From JASHSH01 sp036490215 (GTDB lineage: Bacteria > Pseudomonadota > Alphaproteobacteria > Rhodospirillales > Magnetospirillaceae): a DNA stretch of 64,000 nucleotides. Location: contig DASXEH010000018.1 in the NCBI GenBank assembly GCA_036490215.1, positions 67,326-131,325 of the forward strand, in the 5' to 3' direction. Both the position numbers and the translations under genes were made by a program. Below the pieces are notes generated by a model, which saw nothing but the letters and a program-made list of their open reading frames with translations, searched no databases and was not told where the DNA came from. Shown piece after piece: positions 25,564-34,312 of the stretch (position 1 is its first letter; each line of letters starts with the position of its first letter).

Positions 25564-27684
25564 TTAACGGCCGCCCCAATAGGACCGCGGGCCGGTCCAA
25601 GCGGGATCTGCATTCGGCAGGGGAAGCCGGCCGATCCGGTTGTTAAAAATGCCGCCGATATAAAGGTTGCCGGCATGCTCTCGCATCGACGTGATCATCG
25701 GATGCTTTTCGCCGGTGCTGTCCCACAGAGACTGGATTACCTCGCCCGAATCGGAAATTTTTACAATCATGCCCGTGTTCAGATTCGGGTAGATCCACTC
25801 GTCGAACGCGACGCGTTGCGCCATGCGCTTGCGGAAGCCGGGCATTTTCAACGAATAATCGAGCACCGGCGTACGCATGCCCAGCAGGGCGATCCAGTAG
25901 TTGCCGTCCGAAGCCCGATTTATATTGTCCGGATAGCCAGGCAGATTCTCAGTGATGATTTCGACCTTGCCGGCTTGCGGGCCTTCAAGCCAATAGCGGC
26001 TGATACGGCACGCCCAGGTCTCCGCGAACAGGAGTGAACGGCCGTCATGCGAGACACAAATGCCATTCGGAAAGATCAGATTCGACAATACCGTCCGCGA
26101 GGTGTCGGTGCGCGGATCGTACGCGATGATACGGCCGTTGCCGCGCAGCTCCAGGCCATCGGATGCCCACTCATAGATGTCGAAACGGACGGTGGCCTCC
26201 GAGAAATACATGCGGCCATCCGGCGCAATGTCTACGTCGTCGGCAAAGCGGATACGTGAATCGTCGCGGATTGAGAATAGGCTGCGGTTGGTTTGATCGG
26301 AGAGCTTGCGCACCTCGCGCTTCTGGTCGACCGCGTAGAGTCCCATGCCCGAGACGCAGACATTGATCGTGTCCTGTGCGTCGATCGCCATGCCCAGCGG
26401 ATGGCCGCCGATATGGGCGAATATCTCCGACTTGGCGTAGTCTGGGGCGAGGAAACGGATGACGTCGCCCTGGCGGCTGCCGGTGTACAGATGGCCTTGG
26501 CTGTCGAAGATAACGTCCTCGGCGCCGTCGACGGCATTCAGGCCGATAGGTTCAGCACTGGTCAGTGCATCATTGGCTGCGAATACGGAACCTGAATCTT
26601 TGGCGGTGGAAGGGCACGGCGGCAACGAAAAGTAAGTCGGCGAGATATAGACCCGCGCCAGGATTTTCTGCCGGTTCTTCGTCCAGCGCACATCGATCAC
26701 GACAGCAAGCAGCAGCACCAACCCGAGAATGAACGACGTACCGCCGCTGCGCAGGCCCATCGCCACCAGACTGTTGGTGATCAGGAGAACCACCGTGGTG
26801 CCCAGAAGCACCTTGCTGACCGAACCTCGGCCGCCGCCCAGGCTGATGCCGCCTAGTACAGCGGCGGTGAGGGCCATGATCTCGGTGCCGTTGCCGACTT
26901 CGGGGCCGGCATTGGTCAGCCGCGCGGCATAAAGGAAGCCGGCCACGGCGCAGCACAAGCCGGAGATCACATAGCTGAGAAACACGGTGCGACGGACGGG
27001 AATCCCGGCATTGAGGGCGGAACGGCGCGATCCGCCAACGGCTTGCACATGCCAGCCGAGCCGCGAGCGGGTGAGGAACAAATGCCCGGCGACAGCGAGG
27101 ATTGCCAACGCGACCAGGCTGAACGGAATACCGGCGATGGTGCCGTCGCCGACGAAGTCCCAGGCTGAGCGATCGGGGGCGACGCCGGTCATGGCCTCGC
27201 CGAATGTAAGCGCCGCGGTTTGGACGATGGCGCGCACGATGATCAGCGTCACCAAAGTGGTGAGGAATGCCCTCAGCCGCAAATAGCCGATCAGGAGTCC
27301 GTTGATGGTCCCGACTAGGCCGCCGAGGCCGAGCGAAATCAGAAAGGTAAGCCAGAGCGGCAGTCCCAAGCCCTGGAACGCTTCAAGGGTCGCGAAATTG
27401 CACAGCCCGTAGATTGATCCGACGCTTAGATCGATACCGCCGGCCATCAGCACAACGGTCAAGCCGATCGCGATGAAACCCAATTCGCCGAGCTGGCGTC
27501 CCGTGTCTGAGAGATTATCGAGGCTGAGGAAGTCCGGAGCGATGGCCGCGAACACGACCACCGTCACGGCAAGGAGTGAAGCGGGAATACAGGTGTCGAT
27601 CCAGCTTTTCGACAAAAGCTCGCCGATGATCTGATCGGGGATGAGCCGATAGCGCAACCGGATCAGATTTTCGCCGATCGACAC
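25564..27684 (-). CDS. RbsC-type sugar permease fused to a strictosidine synthase-like propeller
   Basis: One uninterrupted 706-residue frame contains two proteins. Residues 1-340 are a complete CUT2 permease (AGGIDLSVGS at 81-90, GGISLGGGRGSV near 278-289, about ten hydrophobic helices). After a linker (341-375), residues 376-706 form a beta-propeller of the lactonase type (GAEDVIFDSQGHLYTGS, ADDVDIAPDGRMYFSE, NLPGYPDNINRASDGNYWIA). If the permease C-terminus faces the cytoplasm, as in related transporters, the propeller would sit at the exit of the pore. No stop or frameshift was seen between the parts. The rest of the operon supplies a binding protein, a second permease, a free propeller and the ATPase. 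Confidence 0.88.
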   Translation of the reverse strand: MSIGENLIRLRYRLIPDQIIGELLSKSWIDTCIPASLLAVTVVVFAAIAPDFLSLDNLSDTGRQLGELGFIAIGLTVVLMAGGIDLSVGSIYGLCNFATLEAFQGLGLPLWLTFLISLGLGGLVGTINGLLIGYLRLRAFLTTLVTLIIVRAIVQTAALTFGEAMTGVAPDRSAWDFVGDGTIAGIPFSLVALAILAVAGHLFLTRSRLGWHVQAVGGSRRSALNAGIPVRRTVFLSYVISGLCCAVAGFLYAARLTNAGPEVGNGTEIMALTAAVLGGISLGGGRGSVSKVLLGTTVVLLITNSLVAMGLRSGGTSFILGLVLLLAVVIDVRWTKNRQKILARVYISPTYFSLPPCPSTAKDSGSVFAANDALTSAEPIGLNAVDGAEDVIFDSQGHLYTGSRQGDVIRFLAPDYAKSEIFAHIGGHPLGMAIDAQDTINVCVSGMGLYAVDQKREVRKLSDQTNRSLFSIRDDSRIRFADDVDIAPDGRMYFSEATVRFDIYEWASDGLELRGNGRIIAYDPRTDTSRTVLSNLIFPNGICVSHDGRSLLFAETWACRISRYWLEGPQAGKVEIITENLPGYPDNINRASDGNYWIALLGMRTPVLDYSLKMPGFRKRMAQRVAFDEWIYPNLNTGMIVKISDSGEVIQSLWDSTGEKHPMITSMREHAGNLYIGGIFNNRIGRLPLPNADPAWTGPRSYWGGR

Positions 27685-27722
27685 CTGATTCTTCCTATAC
27701 CAAGTGGATTATGGTTGGACGA

Positions 27723-28754
27723 TCAACCACCGGACTTCTTCACTTCATCCATCGTCCAGCACGACCGCGCCGAGAGGTTCTCCTTGGTGATCTCGTGATT
27801 CGGCGTATAGAGCGCCAGCTTCTGCTTGCCCGGGGAGAATTTCCCTTGCAGGAACAGCTTGACCAGATTGTTGATGTCGCGGTCCTGATCCCACAGGTCG
27901 AAGCTGACGTAATGGGTGAATGAGCCGTTGGCGACGTTGTCGCAAGCCGTTTTCTCGCCGCCACCCGAGGTGGCAAGGAACACTTGACCTTGCTTACCCG
28001 CGTCGTGGATGGCGGTCGCCGATCCCACGGCCTGGCCATCCCAGGCTTCGATGATGGCGCAGAGATCCGGGTTTTGCTGCAACACAGTCGTCGTGATCGA
28101 ATTGGACTTGCTGGGTGTCCAATCGGCCGCTTGGTTCGAGACCACTTTGATCTCGGGATGTTTGGCGAATACGTCATTGATGCCGCGGACCTGGGTGATG
28201 CTGGCCGGTGCGGTGATCAGGCCTTGAACGATCGCGACCTTGCCGGACTTGCCAGAGCCCTGGCCGCAAGCCTTGACTACGGCTTCGCCATTGGCGACGC
28301 CAATCGCATACCAATCGGCGCCGACAAAAACGTCGGGGACCGCGGTGGTCATCTGGTTGACCTCGATCACCGGCACGCCTGCTTCTTGCGCCTTCTGGAT
28401 CAGGCGGGAATAGGAGGTGACGTCCGGCGGCTGCACGACCAGCAGATCGGGCTTTTCGCGCACGACGGCCTGCATAGCCTGCACGCCGGCGTCGATGTTC
28501 CAGTTGGGATCGCGCACGATCACCTCGAAACCGAGACGGGCGGCCTCGTTCTTAAGGCCGGCGAGCCAGCCTTCCGTCAGATCGTAGCCGAGCGCATTCG
28601 GCATATAGACCACTTTCTTGCCCTTCATTGCGGCGAAGGATTCGGCATAGAGCCCATCTTCGGCGGGCGCGGCGAAAGCGGCGCTGCAAAGCGTCACCGC
28701 GGTAGCGGTCAATGCGGCGAAGCAAAGCGGTTTCAAGGCATTCATGTATGTCAT
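27723..28754 (-). CDS. Sugar ABC transporter substrate-binding protein (Peripla_BP_4, RbsB type)
   Basis: The ATG at 28754, with GGGAGGA upstream, gives a 343-residue precursor whose first 28 residues form a signal peptide (LKPLCFAALTATAVTLCSAAFA). The mature part is a type I binding fold of the ribose/allose class (KKVVYMPNALGYDLTEGW, PDLLVVQPPDVTSYSRLIQKA, then VPVIEVNQM). The frame stays open far upstream to 29792, but that part is antisense to the permease gene and is not coding. It is the second gene of the operon, after the permease at 28829-29833, and delivers the ligand in the periplasm. The substrate is not identifiable. Confidence 0.93.
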   Translation of the reverse strand: MTYMNALKPLCFAALTATAVTLCSAAFAAPAEDGLYAESFAAMKGKKVVYMPNALGYDLTEGWLAGLKNEAARLGFEVIVRDPNWNIDAGVQAMQAVVREKPDLLVVQPPDVTSYSRLIQKAQEAGVPVIEVNQMTTAVPDVFVGADWYAIGVANGEAVVKACGQGSGKSGKVAIVQGLITAPASITQVRGINDVFAKHPEIKVVSNQAADWTPSKSNSITTTVLQQNPDLCAIIEAWDGQAVGSATAIHDAGKQGQVFLATSGGGEKTACDNVANGSFTHYVSFDLWDQDRDINNLVKLFLQGKFSPGKQKLALYTPNHEITKENLSARSCWTMDEVKKSGG

Positions 28755-28828
28755 TTGGTGTCCTCCCTTTTTTCCGTGAGTTCGTTTCGATCTGGCCGTT
28801 CCTTGTCGGACGGTCATCTCGAGGTGAG

Positions 28829-29833
28829 CTAAATATCCCCCTGTTGGGCAGTCTGCTCGTCCCGGGGATTCAAAAGCGTGTCGATGATGATCGCGAGCAG
28901 CAGAACGCATCCCTTGACGATGTTCTGCGAGGTATAGGCGATGTCCATCAGCGTCATGCCGTTGATCAGGATGCCGATCAGCACGGTTCCGGCGATGACG
29001 TTGCGTATGCCGCCCTTGCCGCCGGTGAGGCCGATTCCGCCGATCACCACGACCAGCAGGATGTCGTAGATCATCGTCGAATTGACGATCCGCATGCTCA
29101 TGCTGGAGACCGAAGCAGCCGTCATCAGCCCGGCGCCGCAGGCGGTGACCGAGGCGAGGACATACTGCAGGACGGTGATGTGACGTACCGAAATGCCCGC
29201 CAGCCGCGCTGCATCGGGATTGTCGCCGAGCGCGTAAATGAAGCGCCCCCACGGCGTGAATTTCAGGAAGAGGTGGAAGAGAAGGGCGCAAAGACCAAAG
29301 ATCAGCACCAGCGAAGGGACGCCCGCGATCTGGGTCGAGCCCACTTCGCGAAACAGCACCGCTTCTTTCGGGAGGTAGTTCACGTCTTTCGAGACCAGGA
29401 AGAAAAGGCCGAAGCCGTACACGGTGACGCCCATCGCCAGGGTGGTGAAAATCGCGGGCACATCGGCATAGGCGATCAGCCAGCCTTGGATCAGGCCGAT
29501 CGATGCGGCGATGCCGAGGCCGATCAGGATCGCGAGATAGGCCGGCATTCCGCCTGCGTAGAGGGTGATCAGGAAGGCGACCGAGATCACCATGGTCGGC
29601 ACAATCGCGAGATCGATGCCGCGCCCGATCACCACGATCGACATGGCGAGCGCCAGCACACCCAGGATGGATACGCTGCGCATCAGCGAAACGACATTGC
29701 TGACCGAAAAGAAGCCGGGAGCGAGTCCCGCGAAAACGACGAACAAGACGCAAGCGGTCAGAGCAACGATATGCTCCTGCGTCGGGCGCCAATGCGGCCT
29801 TGCCCGGTCTGCAACCGCCCTCCCTTGGCTCAC
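28829..29833 (-). CDS. Sugar ABC transporter permease, RbsC type (CUT2)
   Basis: A 334-residue permease starting with GTG at 29833, supported by GGAGGGG five bases upstream. It has the family motif RGIDLAIVPTMVISVAFL and VIGGIGLTGGKGGIRNVIAG near the C-terminus. As first gene of the minus-strand operon it lies opposite the GMC oxidoreductase gene, and a shared upstream region with a putative GntR site separates the two. It presumably pairs with the permease domain of the 25564-27684 fusion as a heterodimer. Confidence 0.92.
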   Translation of the reverse strand: MSQGRAVADRARPHWRPTQEHIVALTACVLFVVFAGLAPGFFSVSNVVSLMRSVSILGVLALAMSIVVIGRGIDLAIVPTMVISVAFLITLYAGGMPAYLAILIGLGIAASIGLIQGWLIAYADVPAIFTTLAMGVTVYGFGLFFLVSKDVNYLPKEAVLFREVGSTQIAGVPSLVLIFGLCALLFHLFLKFTPWGRFIYALGDNPDAARLAGISVRHITVLQYVLASVTACGAGLMTAASVSSMSMRIVNSTMIYDILLVVVIGGIGLTGGKGGIRNVIAGTVLIGILINGMTLMDIAYTSQNIVKGCVLLLAIIIDTLLNPRDEQTAQQGDI

Positions 29834-29990
29834 CGCACCCCTCCGTTTTCGCCGCTCTTTGTGGCTGTTGTTCTTTTTGCGTCTATCTATCAGCCCGTGG
29901 CCGATCTGACGGTCAGGCCGGAATGCCGAGCCTCGTTAACGGGCGTTCGGCGCTTCGAGACTCATTATCGCAGGGGACGTCGAGCTGTCA

Positions 29991-30002
29991 ATATTCTTGT
30001 AT
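29991..30002. promoter_or_regulatory. Putative GntR operator (ATATTCTTGTAT), copy 1
   Basis: ATATTCTTGTAT lies in the 222-base region between the divergent sugar transporter operon and the GMC oxidoreductase gene, 54 bases before the latter. The same 12 bases occur at 33054-33065 in another divergent promoter region. On the opposite strand it extends to TCATACAAGA, which is shared with 42149-42161. Confidence 0.45.
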
Positions 30003-30055
30003 GAGCGTATTACGGTGATAGAATAAACGTAATAGGGACAAGGGAAATACCGCGA

Positions 30056-31690
30056 ATGTCTGAGGGTATCGATACGTTCGACTATGTGGTGGTGGGGTCG
30101 GGAGCGGCCGGCTCGATCGTCGCGGCCCGGCTCGCTGAGGACGATCGGGCGACTGTGTGCGTTCTTGAGGCCGGTCCGTCGGACAAGAACCGCTATATCC
30201 ACATTCCGGCGGGCTTCATCAAAACGCTGTTCGACCCAGCCTACACATGGCAGTTCCGCACCGAGGCGAGCCCTCACATCGGCGGCCGTCAGATCGCGAC
30301 GATCCAAGGCCGTGTCGTCGGCGGCTCAAGCTCGATCAACGGCATGATCTACAACCGCGGCTTGCCCAGTGACTTCAATCACTGGGCACAGCTCGGCAAT
30401 CGCGGCTGGGGTTATGAAGACGTTCTGCCCTATTTCCGGCGCACGGAAAGACGCATCGGCTTCGGCGCGGATGGTGTCCGGGGCCGCGACGGCGCAATGC
30501 CTGTCACCGATATGGACTGGATTCACCCCGTGTCCGAAGCGTTCATCGCCGGTGCGGTGGGGATGGGGATTCCTCGCAACCCCGATTACAATAGCGGTGA
30601 TCAGCCGGGTGTAGGCTATTTCCAGCGCACCATCCACCGCGGCAAACGCATCAGCGCCGCGCGGGCGTTCCTGTGGCCGGCGCTGCGCCGGGGTAATATC
30701 GATTTGCGCACTGAGGCGCGCGCCTGTTCGATCGTCTTCGATAAAGGGCGCGCTGTCGGCGTGCGCTATCTGAATAGCCGCGGCGGCGCTTCAAGCGAAG
30801 TTAGGGCGCGGCGCGAAGTTGTTCTGTGCTGCGGCACCGCGAATTCGGCCCGCTTGCTGCAGGTATCCGGGGTGGGATCGGCGGATTTGCTGAACAGCCT
30901 TGGTGTTCCGGTGGTGCACGCGCTGGGCGGAGTCGGCGAGAAGCTCAAGGACCACTACTCGATCCGCTCGACCGTGCGTGCGAAGTCGAACGTCATTACC
31001 CTGAACGAGATCGCCCGCAATGTCCGTCTGGGTGTCCAAATCGCGCGTTGGGCCTTGGGGCGGCCGAGCATCCTCGCTGTGGTTCCGTCGCAGGTCTACG
31101 CGTTCTGGAAATCGGCGCCGCATCTGGAAGATACCGATCTCCAGTTCATGTTCACGCCAGGCAGTTACAAACAGGGCCGCAACTATGTGCTGGACGACTA
31201 TCCCGGCATGACCTGCGGTGTCGAACCCCATCGGCCCGACAGCTTCGGTTATGTGCGCGCCCGTTCAACCGATGTCTTTGAGGATCCCATAATCCAGCCC
31301 AACTATCTGGCGGCTGAGACCGATCGCCGTACGATCGTGCTAGGGCTCAAGCTGGTGCGCCGCCTGCTGTCCACGCCGGAACTCGCGCGCTATGTCGAAG
31401 GCGAGATTCTGCCTGGGCCGCTGGTGCAAAACGACGACGAACTGTTGGACTACTGCCGTAACAACGGTTCTACCGGCTTCCATCTTGTCGGCACGTGCCG
31501 GATGGGCCCAGAAAGCGACCCGGGGGCCGTGGTGGATGACCGGCTGCGTGTTCACGGACTACGAGGATTGCGAGTCATCGACGCATCGATCATGCCGAAT
31601 ATTCCGTCGGCCAATACTTATGCATCCACCATGATGATCGGGGAAAAAGGAGCCGACTTGATCCGGCAGGATGCGAAGGCCGGAGCTTGA
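30056..31690 (+). CDS. GMC-family FAD-dependent oxidoreductase (choline/sugar dehydrogenase type)
   Basis: The 544-residue flavoenzyme has the FAD-binding start VVGSGAAGSIVAARL (about 9-23) and the GMC signature 1 region (GRVVGGSSSINGMIYNRG). The C-terminal active site has GFHLVGTCRMG (catalytic His) and the NIPSANTYA Asn motif. Members oxidise alcohols or sugar hydroxyls; many produce lactones from sugars or aldehydes from alcohols. It is divergent from the sugar transporter operon that encodes two putative lactonase propellers, so oxidation of the imported sugar to a lactone is a sensible working role. It ends 20 bases from the convergent HIBADH gene. Confidence 0.92.
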   Translation: MSEGIDTFDYVVVGSGAAGSIVAARLAEDDRATVCVLEAGPSDKNRYIHIPAGFIKTLFDPAYTWQFRTEASPHIGGRQIATIQGRVVGGSSSINGMIYNRGLPSDFNHWAQLGNRGWGYEDVLPYFRRTERRIGFGADGVRGRDGAMPVTDMDWIHPVSEAFIAGAVGMGIPRNPDYNSGDQPGVGYFQRTIHRGKRISAARAFLWPALRRGNIDLRTEARACSIVFDKGRAVGVRYLNSRGGASSEVRARREVVLCCGTANSARLLQVSGVGSADLLNSLGVPVVHALGGVGEKLKDHYSIRSTVRAKSNVITLNEIARNVRLGVQIARWALGRPSILAVVPSQVYAFWKSAPHLEDTDLQFMFTPGSYKQGRNYVLDDYPGMTCGVEPHRPDSFGYVRARSTDVFEDPIIQPNYLAAETDRRTIVLGLKLVRRLLSTPELARYVEGEILPGPLVQNDDELLDYCRNNGSTGFHLVGTCRMGPESDPGAVVDDRLRVHGLRGLRVIDASIMPNIPSANTYASTMMIGEKGADLIRQDAKAGA

Positions 31691-31710
31691 TGACCGGCTG
31701 CCCGGCTGCG

Positions 31711-32610
31711 TCAGCCCAGTTCAAGCCCGGCGAGTTTTTCCGACAGACGGGCGATCTCGGTGTGGTCATGGCCGGGACCGCACAGTTCGGCGGCCGACTT
31801 CCACATCTTCTGACACAAGGCGGAGAACGGCGCTTCCAATTCCATTTCCTCTGCGAGGCCGGTGGCGATGGTCAGGTCCTTGACCATCAGATCGAGGCCG
31901 AAGCCGGAACTGAACTTTCGCGACAGGATGAATTGCTTGAGCTTCTTCTGGGTCGAATTGTTCATCCCCGTCGAAACATTGAGCACGTCCACCATGAGCG
32001 CCGGATCGAGTCCGAATTTCTTGCCGATCAGGAGAACCTCGACGGTCGCAAGAAGTCCAGCGGCCGAAGCGAGGTTGTTCAGTGCCTTCATCGCATGTGC
32101 CGATCCGATATCGCCTGTGCGCAGGATCGACGTCCCCATGCAACGAAGCACCGGCTCAACGCGATCGATGATCTCCAAAGGGCCGCCGGCCATGATGGTC
32201 AATTCGCCGGTGCGCGCCCGTGGCACGCCGCCGGAGACGGGGGCGTCGATCAGGCTCCCCCCGGCCTGGCGCACGGCTTCGGCAATCCGCTGCGTCTCGG
32301 CGGGGATGCCGGAACTCATCTCGATCACGATGGTCCCCGGACGCAGAGCGGCACAGGCTCCGGCATCGCCTCCCATGACCTGCGCGACGATCGCGCTGGT
32401 TGGCAGCATCGTAATCAGAATATCGGCGCCACGCGCGACATCCGTGGGCGTTTCCGCGGCTGTCGCCCCGATATCGGCAGCGAAGGCCTGCGCTCGCTCC
32501 TGCGATGCGTCTTCCACGATCAACTTGTGTCCGGCCGCGACCAACCGTGCCGCCATGGGCCAGCCCATCGCGCCAAGGCCGATGAAGCCGATGCTGGACA
32601 TCGCGGTCAT
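31711..32610 (-). CDS. NAD(P)-dependent oxidoreductase, 3-hydroxyisobutyrate dehydrogenase family
   Basis: The 299-residue beta-hydroxyacid dehydrogenase begins with the Rossmann motif FIGLGAMGWPMA. It has the substrate-binding DAPVSGG (about 119-125) and the catalytic Lys in HAMKALNN (about 172), with the C-terminal all-helical domain complete. It oxidises a 3-hydroxy acid to a semialdehyde or oxo acid. Its start overlaps the CMD gene stop by four bases, and the same HIBADH plus CMD pair recurs at 46206-47523. Confidence 0.92.
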   Translation of the reverse strand: MTAMSSIGFIGLGAMGWPMAARLVAAGHKLIVEDASQERAQAFAADIGATAAETPTDVARGADILITMLPTSAIVAQVMGGDAGACAALRPGTIVIEMSSGIPAETQRIAEAVRQAGGSLIDAPVSGGVPRARTGELTIMAGGPLEIIDRVEPVLRCMGTSILRTGDIGSAHAMKALNNLASAAGLLATVEVLLIGKKFGLDPALMVDVLNVSTGMNNSTQKKLKQFILSRKFSSGFGLDLMVKDLTIATGLAEEMELEAPFSALCQKMWKSAAELCGPGHDHTEIARLSEKLAGLELG

Positions 32611-33029
32611 TCGGCGGGCGAAGCCTTCGGCAGGGCTCCCATTTCCTTCAGCGTCTGATGCGCCACCTTGAACGCATCAAGGCCGGCGGGAATACCGCAG
32701 TAGATCGTGGCCTGCAACAGCACTTCTTTGATCTCATCCACCGTCACGCCATTGGCGAGCGCACCGCGGACATGCATTTTGATTTCGGCCGGCCTGTTGA
32801 GGGCGGTGAGCATGCCCAGGTTGACGAGGCTGCGCGCTCTGCGATCCAGGCCTTCCCGCGCCCAGGTGTATCCCCAGCACCAGGTGGTCGTGACTTCCTG
32901 AAACGTCATCATAAAATCGTCTGCGGACGCCAGAGACGTATCGACATAGTCCGAGCCCAGAACCTCGCGCCGGATTTTAAGTCCCTGATCGAAAAGGTCG
33001 TTAGGCGTGCTTGGCCCGCGTGCAGCCAT
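32607..33029 (-). CDS. Carboxymuconolactone decarboxylase (PcaC-like) family protein
   Basis: The 140-residue protein aligns by eye with PcaC: GLKIRREVLG near the N-terminus, WGYTWAREGLDRRARSL (about 53-69) and HVRGALANGVTVDEIKEVL (about 92-110). The Glu/Arg/His positions associated with lactone decarboxylation are present. Relatives decarboxylate gamma-carboxymuconolactone or act as AhpD-like peroxidase partners; no CxxC is present, so the redox role is unlikely. First of a two-gene unit with the HIBADH-family gene, and divergent from a serine hydrolase gene. A GntR-like element lies 25 bases upstream. Confidence 0.9.
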   Translation of the reverse strand: MAARGPSTPNDLFDQGLKIRREVLGSDYVDTSLASADDFMMTFQEVTTTWCWGYTWAREGLDRRARSLVNLGMLTALNRPAEIKMHVRGALANGVTVDEIKEVLLQATIYCGIPAGLDAFKVAHQTLKEMGALPKASPAE

Positions 33030-33053
33030 GGTCTCGCTCCCGTCGCTCAGTTG

Positions 33054-33065
33054 ATATTCTTGTAT
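33054..33065. promoter_or_regulatory. Putative GntR operator (ATATTCTTGTAT), copy 2
   Basis: This is an exact 12-base match to 29991-30002, again in a divergent promoter region (between the CMD/HIBADH unit and the serine hydrolase gene). It extends into TTGTATTACTG, which agrees with the FadR-subfamily half-site pattern TNGTNNNACNA except at the last base. Confidence 0.5.
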
Positions 33066-33114
33066 TACTGTCTTATAGTCGTCTCGTCAATAAAGATGAA
33101 AATGGAAGTGAGCC

Positions 33115-34269
33115 ATGACACGGGATGCGGGTAGGCAGTCTCCAATAATTGACGGCGCCGTCGATTCCCGCTTCGAGGCTGTGCGCGCCGCGTTTGCCGA
33201 TAATTTTGCGCGCGGCGAAGAGGTCGGGGCGTCTTGCGCGGTCGTCATCGATGGTCGTCTTGTCGTCGATTTGTGGGGCGGTCACCTGGATGCGACCGGG
33301 GGCGCGACCTGGAATAGAGAAACCATCGTCAACATGATGTCGGTGGCGAAAGGGATTGCCGCACTCGTCGTTCATATGCTGGTCGAACGCGGGCAGCTCG
33401 ATCTGGATCGGCCAGTCGCCGCCTATTGGCCGGAATTTGCCCAAGCGGGGAAGGAGACGGTTCTCGTCCGCCATCTCCTCGATCACCGGGCCGGCTTGGA
33501 GGTGCTTGCCGAGCCGCTTTGGCCAGGCTCCGTCTACGAATGGAACGTCATGATAGGCGCGCTCGAGCGGCAAGCGCCTTTACACGAACCGGGTACGTTT
33601 CCCGCATACCATACGGTCACGATGTCGTTCCTGGTGGGAGAGATCGTTCGACGCGTCACCGGCAAATCGTATGGCCGTGTATTGCGCGATCTGGTGACCG
33701 GACCGCTGGGACTCGACTATCACGTCTCGCTTCCTCGTCCTGAGCATCATCGCTGTGCCCGCTTTTTGAAATGGTCAGGCTACAACGAGCCGGGCAAAGG
33801 AAGCGATGGGCCGAGTGCTTTTCTGGTCAAGGCCTGGGCCCAGTTCGATCCCGCGAACGACGACGACTACAACAGCGCCCAGTTCAAATTGGCCGAAATC
33901 CCCGGCGTCAATGGCCACGGCAATGCCCGAGCCATCGCCACTCTTTATGCCGAACTCGCTCGTGGGGGCGGCAAGCTGATCAGCGCTCCGGCATTAGCGC
34001 GGGCCACGGAAGTGCAATGGTCTGCGACCGAACCGGTGCTGAGCCATAACTACCGCATGGGTCTCGGCTTTACGCTGAATAGCCCGGACGCCTATATGGG
34101 TCCCAACCCTGGGGCCTTTGGCCATGTCGGTGCTGGCGGTTCGACAGGCTTGTGCGATCCGGCGGCGGGCATCGGCTTCTCCTATGCGATGAATCTGATG
34201 CGTCCCAACCGTGACAACGGGCCGCGCGCGCGGCGCTTGCTCGACGCTCTCTACTCCTGCCTATCGTAA
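33115..34269 (+). CDS. Serine hydrolase of the beta-lactamase (class C)/esterase family
   Basis: The 384-residue protein has the nucleophile motif SxxK as SVAK (S76, K79), the second catalytic region YHTVTMSFLVGE (about 164-175) and the HVGAGGST loop that replaces the KTG triad in esterase-type members (about 339). No signal peptide is present, which argues for a cytoplasmic esterase or lactonase rather than antibiotic resistance. It starts the plus-strand unit 33115-35937 that continues with a metallo-lactonase-type gene and an SDR, 43 bases apart. A putative operator precedes it. Confidence 0.9.
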   Translation: MTRDAGRQSPIIDGAVDSRFEAVRAAFADNFARGEEVGASCAVVIDGRLVVDLWGGHLDATGGATWNRETIVNMMSVAKGIAALVVHMLVERGQLDLDRPVAAYWPEFAQAGKETVLVRHLLDHRAGLEVLAEPLWPGSVYEWNVMIGALERQAPLHEPGTFPAYHTVTMSFLVGEIVRRVTGKSYGRVLRDLVTGPLGLDYHVSLPRPEHHRCARFLKWSGYNEPGKGSDGPSAFLVKAWAQFDPANDDDYNSAQFKLAEIPGVNGHGNARAIATLYAELARGGGKLISAPALARATEVQWSATEPVLSHNYRMGLGFTLNSPDAYMGPNPGAFGHVGAGGSTGLCDPAAGIGFSYAMNLMRPNRDNGPRARRLLDALYSCLS

Positions 34270-34312
34270 CGGCGATTTCGCGTGCGGCCTGTTGAAGGAA
34301 GGAACCGCTAGC

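Noticed and set aside
27723..29792. A 689-codon minus-strand open frame covering both a permease-sized region and the binding protein
   Set aside because: Only the part from 28754 down has a ribosome site, signal peptide and family match. The upstream part is an out-of-frame reading of the permease gene 28829-29833, rich in Arg/His and without domain features.
28712..30004. Long plus-strand open frame (430 codons) over the permease region
   Set aside because: It is antisense to the RbsC-type permease, has a composition dominated by Asp, Arg, His and Gln, and shows no family pattern. It is a by-product of high third-position GC.
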